Positions 36,601 through 44,924 of a DNA stretch of 64,000 nt are shown here, piece after piece. Every line of letters starts with the position of its first letter. Position 1 is the first letter of the stretch. A program made the position numbers and the translations under genes. Source of the stretch: Runella limosa DSM 17973 (GTDB lineage Bacteria > Bacteroidota > Bacteroidia > Cytophagales > Spirosomataceae); NCBI RefSeq assembly GCF_000482465.1, contig NZ_KI519433.1:50236-114235 (forward strand), in the 5' to 3' direction. The notes beneath the pieces were generated by a model. It did no database searches, was not told where the DNA came from, and saw nothing but the letters and a program-made list of their open reading frames with translations.

Positions 36601-38766
36601 ATGTATCGGTTTTTGTGCTTACTGCTTTGTTGCACTTCTCTTCTTACGTTTGCCCAAAAGAAAAACGAAAAATTCCAATACCACATTTTTGAAGCCAAAG
36701 GAGCTATCAAAATTGATGGCTTAGAAAATGATGCCGCTTGGCAGCAGACAGAGCTGGCGAAAGATTTTTACATGGTGACTCCCATGGACACGAGCCTAGC
36801 GCGTAACAAAACCGAAATGCGTCTCTGCTACGATCAGCACAATTTGTACATCATTGCGGTTTGCTACAAGGCCGTAAAAGGTTCTTTTGTGGTTGAATCG
36901 TTAAAACGGGACTTTAATTTTGGGCTCAACGATAACTTTTTTGTGGTACTTGATACTTTTGAAGACCTCACCAATGGCTATTCGTTTGGGGCAAGTGCCG
37001 CAGGAGCGATTTGGGACGGACAAGAGGCTGACGGAACGATGATAAACCTCAACTGGGATAATAAATGGCATTGTGTAACGCGGAACTATGAAGACCGCTA
37101 CGTGTGGGAAGCAGCTATTCCGTTTAAAACCATTCGCTATCGCCCCGATAATTTACGCTGGGGTATTAACGGTAGTCGTTTGGACTTGGCGACCAACGAA
37201 AAATCGGCTTGGGCGCCCGTTCCACGTCAGTTTCAGTCGGCTAACTTAGGGTATGCTGGAGTATTGGTGTGGGATAAGCCTTTGCCTCCTGCTGGAAAAA
37301 ATATTTCTTTGATTCCTTACGCCTTGACGAGTATTTCTAAAAATCAACTGGCCAAAACGCCTGCTGATATTAAACCAAACATCGGGGGTGATGCTAAAAT
37401 TGCCCTCAATTCGTCGCTCAACTTAGACTTGACTGTCAATCCTGATTTCTCTCAAGTAGAAGTGGACGTGCAACAAACCAACCTCGACCGTTTTGAGTTG
37501 TTTTTCCCTGAACGTCGTCAGTTTTTCCTCGAAAACGCGGATTTGTTCGCCAACTTCGGTTTTGCCACGTTGCGGCCTTTCTTTTCGCGTCGGATAGGGT
37601 TAGGGGTACCGTTGTTATTTGGAGCGCGTTTGAGCGGGAAATTGGATAAAAATTGGCGAATTGGTGTGTTGGACACGCAAACCAAAGAGGACGGTGCAAC
37701 ACCCGCCCAAAACTTTGCGGTGGTGGCCTTGCAACGAAAAGTGTTTGCCCGCTCGAACGTAGGCTTGCTGATGGTGAATAAACAGTCGTTAAACCTCGAT
37801 GAAAGTGTTCACAAAGGCGCATCGGCGTTTAATCGAAACGTAGGAGCGGAGTTTAACTTAGCCTCGGCCAATAATATCTGGACGGGGAAAGCCACCGTTT
37901 TGAAATCATTCAGTCCAAACGTCTCAGGCAATGACGTAGCTATTGCAAGCATTTTGAACTACAACAAAGCCAATTTCTTTTGGCAGTGGCGCCAGGAATA
38001 TGTGGGAGAAAATTACAATGCCGAAGTAGGTTATGTCCCCAATGCCGCTCGTCGTGGGTATCAGATGATGGCCCCGAACGTGGGGTATTTGTTTTTTGTA
38101 AATTCCCCGCTATTAATCAGTCACGGGCCTTTGCTACAGTCAACATTGTTTTGGAACAAATCAGGCCGTTTGACAGATAATGAGACGTTTATGGCCTATA
38201 ATTTCAATTTTCGCAACCGTGCAACAGGAATGGCTTGGGTGGCTACGAATTACGTGCAACTACTGGCACCTTTTGACCCAACCAACACTGGCCGTGAAAA
38301 ATTGGCCGCAGGGACGAAGCATTATTGGAATTCTTTTGGAACGGAGTTTACGTCAAGCCCTCGAAACCGATTTACGTATTCGTTTGGCACGCGCTATGGT
38401 GGCTTTTATGCCGATGGAACTCGCCTCAATTTAAGAACGACGCTGGGCTATCGCTTTCAGCCGTACGTAGCTACCAAGTTTTCGGTGGATTATAACATCA
38501 TCAAAGTACCTTATTTGCAAAAACCTGTGGAGTTGTTGTTGCTAGGGCCACGGGTGGATGTGACATTCCGCAACAATCTTTTCTGGACGACTTTTGTGCA
38601 ATACAACAATCAAGCAGATAATGTCAACCTAAACACGCGTTTGCAGTGGCGTTATCAGCCTGCGTCTGATTTGTTTATCGTTTATACCGATAATTATCTA
38701 CCCGAAAACCTCATGGTAAAAAATCGGGCGTTGGTGCTCAAGCTGACGTATTGGTGGAATATCTAA
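36601..38766 (+). CDS. DUF5916 outer-membrane protein with CBM9-like N-domain
   Basis: About 721 residues from the ATG at 36601, which gives a signal peptide ending TFAQ (residue 18); an in-frame start at 36526 lies inside the terminator. The N-terminal part (about 25-220) is a carbohydrate-binding family 9-like domain (IKIDGLENDAAWQQ, YDQHNLYIIAVCY). The rest is the DUF5916 region with NPDFSQVEVD and FFPERRQFFLEN, ending in beta-strand repeats with an aromatic terminal residue pattern typical of outer-membrane barrels. The function of DUF5916 proteins is not established. Confidence 0.85.
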   Translation: MYRFLCLLLCCTSLLTFAQKKNEKFQYHIFEAKGAIKIDGLENDAAWQQTELAKDFYMVTPMDTSLARNKTEMRLCYDQHNLYIIAVCYKAVKGSFVVESLKRDFNFGLNDNFFVVLDTFEDLTNGYSFGASAAGAIWDGQEADGTMINLNWDNKWHCVTRNYEDRYVWEAAIPFKTIRYRPDNLRWGINGSRLDLATNEKSAWAPVPRQFQSANLGYAGVLVWDKPLPPAGKNISLIPYALTSISKNQLAKTPADIKPNIGGDAKIALNSSLNLDLTVNPDFSQVEVDVQQTNLDRFELFFPERRQFFLENADLFANFGFATLRPFFSRRIGLGVPLLFGARLSGKLDKNWRIGVLDTQTKEDGATPAQNFAVVALQRKVFARSNVGLLMVNKQSLNLDESVHKGASAFNRNVGAEFNLASANNIWTGKATVLKSFSPNVSGNDVAIASILNYNKANFFWQWRQEYVGENYNAEVGYVPNAARRGYQMMAPNVGYLFFVNSPLLISHGPLLQSTLFWNKSGRLTDNETFMAYNFNFRNRATGMAWVATNYVQLLAPFDPTNTGREKLAAGTKHYWNSFGTEFTSSPRNRFTYSFGTRYGGFYADGTRLNLRTTLGYRFQPYVATKFSVDYNIIKVPYLQKPVELLLLGPRVDVTFRNNLFWTTFVQYNNQADNVNLNTRLQWRYQPASDLFIVYTDNYLPENLMVKNRALVLKLTYWWNI

Positions 38767-38797
38767 TGGTTGTGTATTTTTGCAAAAAAATACGTAA

Positions 38798-39481
38798 ATG
38801 AGCATAAAAGTTGTTGCGTTTGACGCAGATGATACATTGTGGGTAAATGAGCCTTTTTTTTACGAAACAGAAAGAAAACTCTGTGCCTTATTGGAGGATT
38901 ATTTACCCCACCACACGGTTTCTCAAGAGTTGTATCGAATGCAAATTCAGAACCTGCCGCTGTACGGCTACGGGGTGAAGAGTTTCATTTTGAGTATGAT
39001 AGAGATGGCCATGTCGGTATCGGAGAAAACCATTAGTTTAGATGTGATTGAAAAAATCATTGGGCTTGGCAAAGAAATGCTCGAAAAACCGATTGAACTT
39101 CTGGACGACGTTGAACATGTTTTACATTCGCTTTCGGGGCGGTATCGGCTGGTGGTGGCCACCAAAGGCGATTTGCTAGACCAAGAACGGAAATTGAAAA
39201 AATCGGGCTTGGAGCACTATTTTCACCACATCGAAATCATGAGCGAAAAGCGCGAAGCCGATTACCGAAAGCTCATCAAACACCTCGACATTGCCCCCGA
39301 AGAATTTGTGATGATAGGTAATTCGCTCAAATCTGACGTATTGCCAGTTTTGACCATGGGAGGACACGGATTTCACGTGCCGTTTCATACGACTTGGGCT
39401 TTTGAACAAATCGACCATCGCATCGAACATGCTAATTTCAAGGAGTTTACTTCATTGAAAGAAGTGCTGGCACATTTGTAA
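38798..39481 (+). CDS. HAD-family hydrolase
   Basis: 227 residues of the haloacid dehalogenase superfamily. Motif I is DADDTLW with nucleophile Asp9 and general acid Asp11; motif II is VATKGD; motif III lysine lies around SEKREADYRKLIKH; motif IV is GNSLKSDVLP. A helical cap separates motifs I and II. Such proteins are mostly phosphatases; no substrate can be assigned. The next gene, a TonB receptor, starts 10 bases later, so the two are probably co-transcribed. Confidence 0.85.
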   Translation: MSIKVVAFDADDTLWVNEPFFYETERKLCALLEDYLPHHTVSQELYRMQIQNLPLYGYGVKSFILSMIEMAMSVSEKTISLDVIEKIIGLGKEMLEKPIELLDDVEHVLHSLSGRYRLVVATKGDLLDQERKLKKSGLEHYFHHIEIMSEKREADYRKLIKHLDIAPEEFVMIGNSLKSDVLPVLTMGGHGFHVPFHTTWAFEQIDHRIEHANFKEFTSLKEVLAHL

Positions 39482-39491
39482 TGTAAAAGCA

Positions 39492-41825
39492 ATGGCTAAA
39501 AGATACTGGTTGGTCATAAGTTGTATATTTCTACTGCAATGCTGGTCAATGAATGGTTTGGGACAAAATATTTCTCAAACCATTAAAGGCCAGGTGATTG
39601 ATGCAGAATCCAGACAGCCTTTGGTGGGGGCAAGTGTGGTGGTAGTGACCACACAGCCGCTGCTGGGAGGGCAAACCGACGCTAATGGTTTTTTCAAAAT
39701 TACGGGTGTCACCGTGGGGCGTCATACGCTAAAAGTATCTTTTTTGGGGTACGAAAATGGCCTCATTCAAGAGCTAGTTGTGGGAGCTGGGAAGGAAATT
39801 GACCTTACTATTCGGCTAACCGAATCGCTTCAGCAATTGGAAACGGTTACGGTAAAAGCTTCACCGCAAAACGGAACTGCGCTTAACGAAATGGCTACCG
39901 TTTCGGCACGTTCTTTTTCGGTAGAACAAGTAAAACGCTATGCGGCAGCCATTAATGACCCCGCACGTATGGCGCTTACTTACGCAGGAGTGGCTAATAA
40001 TAATGAACAAAGCAACGCGCTCATTATCAGAGGGAATAGCCCCAAAGGTGTATTGTGGCGGATGGAAGGTGTGGAGATTCCAAACCCCAATCACTTTGCC
40101 GAAGAAGGGGCAACGGGAGGGGGAATTAGCGCTTTGAGTGTCAATATGTTGAGCAATTCGGATTTTTTTACGGGGGCGTTTCCTGCCGAATACGGCAATG
40201 CCACATCAGGGGTTTTTGACCTAAAACTACGTAAAGGAAACCACGAAAAACGCGAATATTCGGTGCAGGTAGGGGTGCTGGGAGCGGATATTGCCGCTGA
40301 AGGCCCTTTCAAGCCGTCGGGGAAATCTTCTTACTTGGTGAATTACCGCTATTCGACGCTCGAAATGATAAAACGAGCAGGAATTGAGATTGTCGGAGAT
40401 GCGGCTCCCGACTTTCAGGATGGCGCGTTTAAATTCTTTTTTCCTACTTCTAAAAATAGTACTTTATCGTTGTGGGGAATGGGAGGACTAAGTCGTCAGA
40501 TTCGCCGTCGTACCACCCAAAACGATGCGTTTCATTCTGACCGTGCGGTAGTTGGGTTGAACTATACACTCTTTCTTTCCCCTAAATCGTACCTCGATGC
40601 TACCGTTAGTTGGGCGGCTAATCGGCAAACGTACGATGCGACTCGTCTGCAACAAATTTACGTTCGAGAGGAAGATTTTACGAACCAAGCCTACCGCTTT
40701 TCGTTGCAATGGAATCATAAAATCAACGCGCAGCATTCACTTCTCATGGGTCTGATTATGAGTGATTTGAGGTTTGTTTTGCTCAATCAGACCATTGATG
40801 GGCCGCGCCTTAGTACGACGGTCAACCAACGCGGTGAAACCTCACTTGTTCAGGCGTACGGTCAATGGAAATTTCGTGCTTCACCCACTTTTACCCTGAC
40901 TTCAGGGCTTCACGCAACTCGACTGGGAATCAATGGTCAAACTTCTGTTGAACCTCGTGTGGGATTTCGTTGGAATGTTTTGCCCCGCCACGCCTTGACG
41001 GCTGGGATGGGCGTACACAGCCGAATCGAAGCGCTATCGACTTATTTTGCAGAAGTTAAAACCACCAATGGGGCGACTACCCAAGCCAATAAAAACTTGG
41101 ATTTGATGAAATCGGCGCATTTTGTGGTTGGGTACGAGTTTCGACCCAACGATGACTGGCGCTGGCAGGTGGAGACCTATTACCAACGGCACTTTGACGT
41201 TCCGATAGGCACCGTTTACGCCAAAACGGCCTTACTCAAAACCGAATCTATGCTCAACTTAATGGATGGATACATCACCGACTCATTAGTAAGCGCAGGC
41301 ACAGGACGCAACTACGGGATTGACATTACATTAGAGAAATTTTTGACGAAAGGGCTCTATTTTATTTTCACTACCTCATTATACCAAGCCAAATACACTG
41401 CCCGCGACGGTATTGAGCGCAATAGCCGTTTTAATGGCAATTTTGTGCAGAATATTCTTTTGGGTAAAGAATGGAAAATGGGTAAAATGAAAACCAATAC
41501 GTTGGCCATCAACCTCCGAAGCCTATGGGCGGGAGGCAACCGCTACGTCCCGATTGATTTGTCCCAATCTCAAAAACGTAATACGACCGTCAGGGTCTAT
41601 GAGCGCTCTTACGAGGAGCAATTACCCAATTATTTTCGTTTTGACACGCGGGTAAGTTTTACCAAAAACCGCCGTAAAACCACGTCAACGATTTCGCTGG
41701 ACGTTCAAAATGTCTTCAATCGGCTCAATTTATACCAACCATTTTACGATACTTCCACCAAAAGCTTGCAGTTTGATACCCAACTGGGCTTAGTGCCGAT
41801 TCTGAATTGGCGCATTGAGTTTTAA
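39492..41825 (+). CDS. TonB-dependent outer-membrane receptor
   Basis: 777 residues. Signal peptide (to about 25, ending GLGQN), a carboxypeptidase-like regulatory domain (about 30-115, GQVIDAESRQPLVGASV and FLGYE), a plug domain (about 120-240, ALIIRGNSPKGVLWRMEGVEIPNPNHF), then a beta-barrel ending in a phenylalanine (NWRIEF). It imports a ligand with energy from TonB. There is no SusD partner and the length is shorter than SusC proteins, so it is a general receptor of unknown specificity. It follows the HAD gene by 10 bases. Confidence 0.9.
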   Translation: MAKRYWLVISCIFLLQCWSMNGLGQNISQTIKGQVIDAESRQPLVGASVVVVTTQPLLGGQTDANGFFKITGVTVGRHTLKVSFLGYENGLIQELVVGAGKEIDLTIRLTESLQQLETVTVKASPQNGTALNEMATVSARSFSVEQVKRYAAAINDPARMALTYAGVANNNEQSNALIIRGNSPKGVLWRMEGVEIPNPNHFAEEGATGGGISALSVNMLSNSDFFTGAFPAEYGNATSGVFDLKLRKGNHEKREYSVQVGVLGADIAAEGPFKPSGKSSYLVNYRYSTLEMIKRAGIEIVGDAAPDFQDGAFKFFFPTSKNSTLSLWGMGGLSRQIRRRTTQNDAFHSDRAVVGLNYTLFLSPKSYLDATVSWAANRQTYDATRLQQIYVREEDFTNQAYRFSLQWNHKINAQHSLLMGLIMSDLRFVLLNQTIDGPRLSTTVNQRGETSLVQAYGQWKFRASPTFTLTSGLHATRLGINGQTSVEPRVGFRWNVLPRHALTAGMGVHSRIEALSTYFAEVKTTNGATTQANKNLDLMKSAHFVVGYEFRPNDDWRWQVETYYQRHFDVPIGTVYAKTALLKTESMLNLMDGYITDSLVSAGTGRNYGIDITLEKFLTKGLYFIFTTSLYQAKYTARDGIERNSRFNGNFVQNILLGKEWKMGKMKTNTLAINLRSLWAGGNRYVPIDLSQSQKRNTTVRVYERSYEEQLPNYFRFDTRVSFTKNRRKTTSTISLDVQNVFNRLNLYQPFYDTSTKSLQFDTQLGLVPILNWRIEF

Positions 41826-41862
41826 GGGCTTTTTTCTGGTTAACCTTTGGCGCGTGAGAGGC

Positions 41863-41910
41863 GGGTTGTGAGCAACTCTTCACATGTTAAAATCGGGTTG
41901 TGAGCAACCC
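41863..41910. repeat. TGAG-loop hairpins, cluster 1 (two units)
   Basis: GGGTTG-TGAG-CAACTC (41863-41878, one mismatch) and GGGTTG-TGAG-CAACCC (41895-41910, perfect). The same hairpin recurs at 62277 and 63372. Confidence 0.75.
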
Positions 41911-41985
41911 TCTGCACGGGATACGCAACCCTCAGTACGGGGTGGAAAAATATTTTTTGGATAAAAAATTGGAAGTAAATATTTT

Positions 41986-42003
41986 TATAAACAATTTTGT
42001 CGA
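41986..42003. promoter_or_regulatory. Operator-like site upstream of the TetR gene
   Basis: TATAAACAATTTTGTCGA contains the near-palindrome AACAA-TT-TTGTC. An almost identical sequence lies at 42689-42706 before the hydrolase gene (consensus TATAAACAAwwTTGTYGA). It is 16 bases before the TetR start codon, where a repressor would block its own gene. Confidence 0.65.
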
Positions 42004-42019
42004 GAAAAAGAAGGGGTAA

Positions 42020-42640
42020 ATGCCAAAAATCGACCACGATACCAAAGACCGCATACTCGCAGCTGCCGAGAAAGTGTTTCATGCCAACGGATTTAAAGGG
42101 GCACGAACCTCGCTCATTGCCGAAGAAGCGGGTATCAGTCGGACGATGATGCATTATTACTTCAATTCCAAAGAAGAGTTGTTTCAGGAAGTGCTCAAGC
42201 GGTCGGTTGGGGTTGTCCTCGAACATGCCCAAGGGGTTTTGACCCAGCCCCGCGACCTGAAAGAAATGGTGAACGGTTTGATTGATTTGTTGTGTGATGT
42301 TTGTGCGTTAAAGCCTGGCTTGCCGACTTTTGTGGTCAACATTTTTAACGAATCGCCCGAAATTGCGTATTTCATGGCGATGGGTCAGTCGGATGAACTT
42401 CCAAAGGTGCTGAATCGGTTGCTAGAGGAGGCAAAACAGCAAGGAACGATACAGTCGGATATAACGGGTGAACACCTAATGCTCCATATATACGGCTTAT
42501 GTTCAATGGCTTACTTGGCGCATAATTACATCAAAGCCAAAGAAAAACGCAGCGACGAAGCAATGACTGCTTTTTTGGAGGAGCGTAGGGTACAAATCAA
42601 AAGCTTTGTGTGGCACGCCCTTGGTAATCAGGGGATTTAA
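42020..42640 (+). CDS. TetR-family transcriptional repressor
   Basis: 206 residues. The N-terminal helix-turn-helix (about 8-55) is typical: RILAAAEKVFHANGFKGARTS, IAEEAGISRTMMHYYFNSKEELF. The rest is a helical ligand-binding domain. It is followed by a hydrolase of the diacetylphloroglucinol family and an FAD oxidoreductase. In Pseudomonas a TetR protein, PhlH, controls the hydrolase PhlG, so a similar relation is plausible. Matching palindromic sites before this gene and before the hydrolase support autoregulation and shared control. Confidence 0.9.
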   Translation: MPKIDHDTKDRILAAAEKVFHANGFKGARTSLIAEEAGISRTMMHYYFNSKEELFQEVLKRSVGVVLEHAQGVLTQPRDLKEMVNGLIDLLCDVCALKPGLPTFVVNIFNESPEIAYFMAMGQSDELPKVLNRLLEEAKQQGTIQSDITGEHLMLHIYGLCSMAYLAHNYIKAKEKRSDEAMTAFLEERRVQIKSFVWHALGNQGI

Positions 42641-42655
42641 GCACGTTTTGAATTG

Positions 42656-42680
42656 AAAAAGGCGTTTCGCCTTATTTTTT
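42656..42680 (+). terminator. Terminator after the TetR gene
   Basis: Stem AAGGCG/CGCCTT with loop TTT, preceded by A and followed by ATTTTTT. It separates the regulator transcript from the enzyme operon. Confidence 0.75.
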
Positions 42681-42688
42681 GGATTTTA

Positions 42689-42706
42689 TATAAACAAAAT
42701 TGTTGA
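42689..42706. promoter_or_regulatory. Operator-like site upstream of the hydrolase operon
   Basis: TATAAACAAAATTGTTGA contains the perfect palindrome AACAA-AA-TTGTT and matches the site at 41986-42003 in 15 of 18 positions. It lies 25 bases before the hydrolase start codon. Confidence 0.65.
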
Positions 42707-42731
42707 ACAAAAATGTATAAGATAAATTAAT

Positions 42732-43529
42732 ATGACAATCCACGCCACCTACATGGGGTATCAGACCCATGATTTTGAATTACCTTTTGCCAAATTTTTT
42801 AATGAAACGATTGCGCCCATTCCCGCCAACGTCGCTGCTACGCTGGAACACGCCCTGCCAACTCCAGAGGCATTGACGCTAGAAAACGCTCCGAAAATGG
42901 CAGAAAAAGGGTATCAGACGGTCGAGAATGGGTATTTTTTATTGCCAGACGGAGGTTTGCATGTGGCGGTTTTGACGCCTATGCGCGACGTAACACCCCC
43001 CATGTGGGACTGGTGGTTTGGCTGGCACGGTTGCCAAGATAATCGCTATAAATTATGGCATCCTGCTGCCCACAAATCTGCCCGCTGGGAAGATGGGCGG
43101 GACGATGAAGCGTACATTGGTCGCACGTCTATTATTGAAGAGTACATTGGAACTTCCCTCGAAAAAGCGGCTATTCAGTTCGTTCATCCCACTGCATTGG
43201 GTTTTTCGGAAGCGCAAATTGCCGACAAAGAAGAAGTGGTTTACATCTGCGCTCGTTTGGGATACCCACATTTACCCGTTGATTTTGGTTGGCTGGTACA
43301 CCAAGTGCGCAAAACCGCCGTTGGTGCCGAAATGCGTTCACGGTTTTGGGTGGGAGGAAAACACATTCAGTTGAGAGGAGACAATAAGTTGGCTCAACTG
43401 GTGTCAGCAGTGTTGCCAAAAATTGCGCATCTTCCTGAACGTCAAGCGAAAGACTTGTTGCAGCATTGCTCCGAAGAAATGAATCATTTGGCCAAAATCT
43501 TGCCCGACTTATACCACGAATTTCACTAA
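42732..43529 (+). CDS. 2,4-diacetylphloroglucinol hydrolase-like protein (PhlG family)
   Basis: 265 residues. The sequence matches the DAPG hydrolase family: PMRDVTPPMWDWWFGWHGCQDNRYKLWHPAAH (the region of the first zinc histidine, His110 or His114), EEYIG (Glu136 or Glu137), and HCSEEM with His245 and Glu249 in the HxxxE spacing known for the PhlG zinc site. PhlG hydrolyses a carbon-carbon bond, releasing acetate from diacetylphloroglucinol. The true substrate here could be another acylated phenol. It heads a two-gene operon with the oxidoreductase 26 bases downstream. Confidence 0.8.
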   Translation: MTIHATYMGYQTHDFELPFAKFFNETIAPIPANVAATLEHALPTPEALTLENAPKMAEKGYQTVENGYFLLPDGGLHVAVLTPMRDVTPPMWDWWFGWHGCQDNRYKLWHPAAHKSARWEDGRDDEAYIGRTSIIEEYIGTSLEKAAIQFVHPTALGFSEAQIADKEEVVYICARLGYPHLPVDFGWLVHQVRKTAVGAEMRSRFWVGGKHIQLRGDNKLAQLVSAVLPKIAHLPERQAKDLLQHCSEEMNHLAKILPDLYHEFH

Positions 43530-43555
43530 TCCAACCCTTTAAAAACCATTTTAAC

Positions 43556-44905
43556 ATGAAACCAATTGCTATTTCAGGAGACATTATCCAACAAGGAGAT
43601 AAAGGCTTTGATAGGGCTATTATGGATACCCTCTTTAATCAATGGGAACCAGGACGCCGCCCCGATATGATGGTAACCCCCAAAACCATCGACGACATTA
43701 TTGACACCATCCATTACGCTCGGAAAGAAGGAAAACACATCAGTATTTGTTCGGGAGGACACAGTTGGTCGGCCAACCATGTTCGGAACAACAGCGTGCT
43801 AATCAACATGCGAAAATTTGATACGTATGAGGTAAACCGTGAGGCGATGACGGCCAAAGTAGGGCCAGGGGTAGGAGGGAGTACGTTGCTAACGGCCTTG
43901 TTTGACCAAGACTTGTTTTTTCCTGCGGGGCACTGCAAAGGGGTTTGCGTGGGAGGATATTTGTTGCAAGGAGGTTTTGGATGGAATGGCCGCAAGCTGG
44001 GGATGGCCTGCGAAAATGTCATCGGAATTGACGTGGTTACGGCCAATGGCGACTACATTCATGCCAACGAACACCACAATTCGGATATTTATTGGGCAGC
44101 GCGGGGCTCAGGCGGGGGATTTTTTGGCGTTGTGGTGGCGTTTCATTTACGACTTTTTAAGAAGCCTGCTTATTGCGGATCTATTACCCACGTTTTTGAT
44201 ATTCAGTACCTTGAAGATGTGTTTCGATGGGCGCACGAAATAGGGCCAAGTGTGCCTGATGCCGTCGAGTTTCAGTTACTCACAAGCCGTAAAGTCTTGA
44301 AATTTTTTGGGCCAGGCATTGAAGCCGTTGCGCCTATTTTTGCCGATACAAAAGACGAACTCGAAGAGGCCAAGGCGTTTATGTTGAATAGCCCCATTAA
44401 GCAAAAGGCATTTTTCAAAACGCCTTATTTGAAAGCAAATATGTCGTCGATGTATCGTTTTGTGATGACGCATTACCCCGACGACCATCATTGGGGAGTG
44501 GATAATATGTGGACCAAAGCTTCCATCGACGAGCTAATGCCTTACCTAAAAGGCGTGGTTGAAACTTTGCCACCTGCCCCTTCGCACATGTTGTGGCTTA
44601 ATTGGTACCCACCCAAGCGCCTCCAAGACATGGCTTATTCGCTGGAAGATAACATTTACATTGCCCTGTATGGTACTTGGAAAGACGCAAACGATATCCC
44701 GAACTACGGCAGTTGGGCCAAAGGATGGATGGAAAAAGCAAATCACTTGTCCACAGGGATTCAGTTGGCCGATGAAGGACTTCACCAGCGTATGGCACCT
44801 TTCGTAGCGGCAGGTAATCTAAAACGCCTCGACGAAGTACGTGCCCAACGCGACCCGAATGGATTATTTAATCCTTGGCATAGTCGCCCTGCGCTCACGC
44901 TGTAA
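43556..44905 (+). CDS. Berberine-bridge-type FAD-dependent oxidoreductase
   Basis: 449 residues from the ATG at 43556; the frame is open further upstream but overlaps the hydrolase gene. The FAD-binding type 4 domain (about 35-205) has SGGHSWSANHV with His69 and PAGHCKGVCVGGYLLQGGFGW with Cys127; these align with the two residues that bind FAD covalently in berberine bridge enzymes. The C-terminal BBE motif is DPNGLFNPWHS. No signal peptide is seen, so it should be cytoplasmic. It probably oxidises a phenolic or sugar-like substrate, perhaps the product or precursor handled by the adjacent hydrolase. Confidence 0.88.
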   Translation: MKPIAISGDIIQQGDKGFDRAIMDTLFNQWEPGRRPDMMVTPKTIDDIIDTIHYARKEGKHISICSGGHSWSANHVRNNSVLINMRKFDTYEVNREAMTAKVGPGVGGSTLLTALFDQDLFFPAGHCKGVCVGGYLLQGGFGWNGRKLGMACENVIGIDVVTANGDYIHANEHHNSDIYWAARGSGGGFFGVVVAFHLRLFKKPAYCGSITHVFDIQYLEDVFRWAHEIGPSVPDAVEFQLLTSRKVLKFFGPGIEAVAPIFADTKDELEEAKAFMLNSPIKQKAFFKTPYLKANMSSMYRFVMTHYPDDHHWGVDNMWTKASIDELMPYLKGVVETLPPAPSHMLWLNWYPPKRLQDMAYSLEDNIYIALYGTWKDANDIPNYGSWAKGWMEKANHLSTGIQLADEGLHQRMAPFVAAGNLKRLDEVRAQRDPNGLFNPWHSRPALTL

Positions 44906-44924
44906 ATAACGTCCCCAGCGCCCC

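Noticed and set aside
39492..41825. SusC-type transporter of a polysaccharide locus
   Set aside because: The receptor is shorter than SusC and no SusD-like lipoprotein is next to it.
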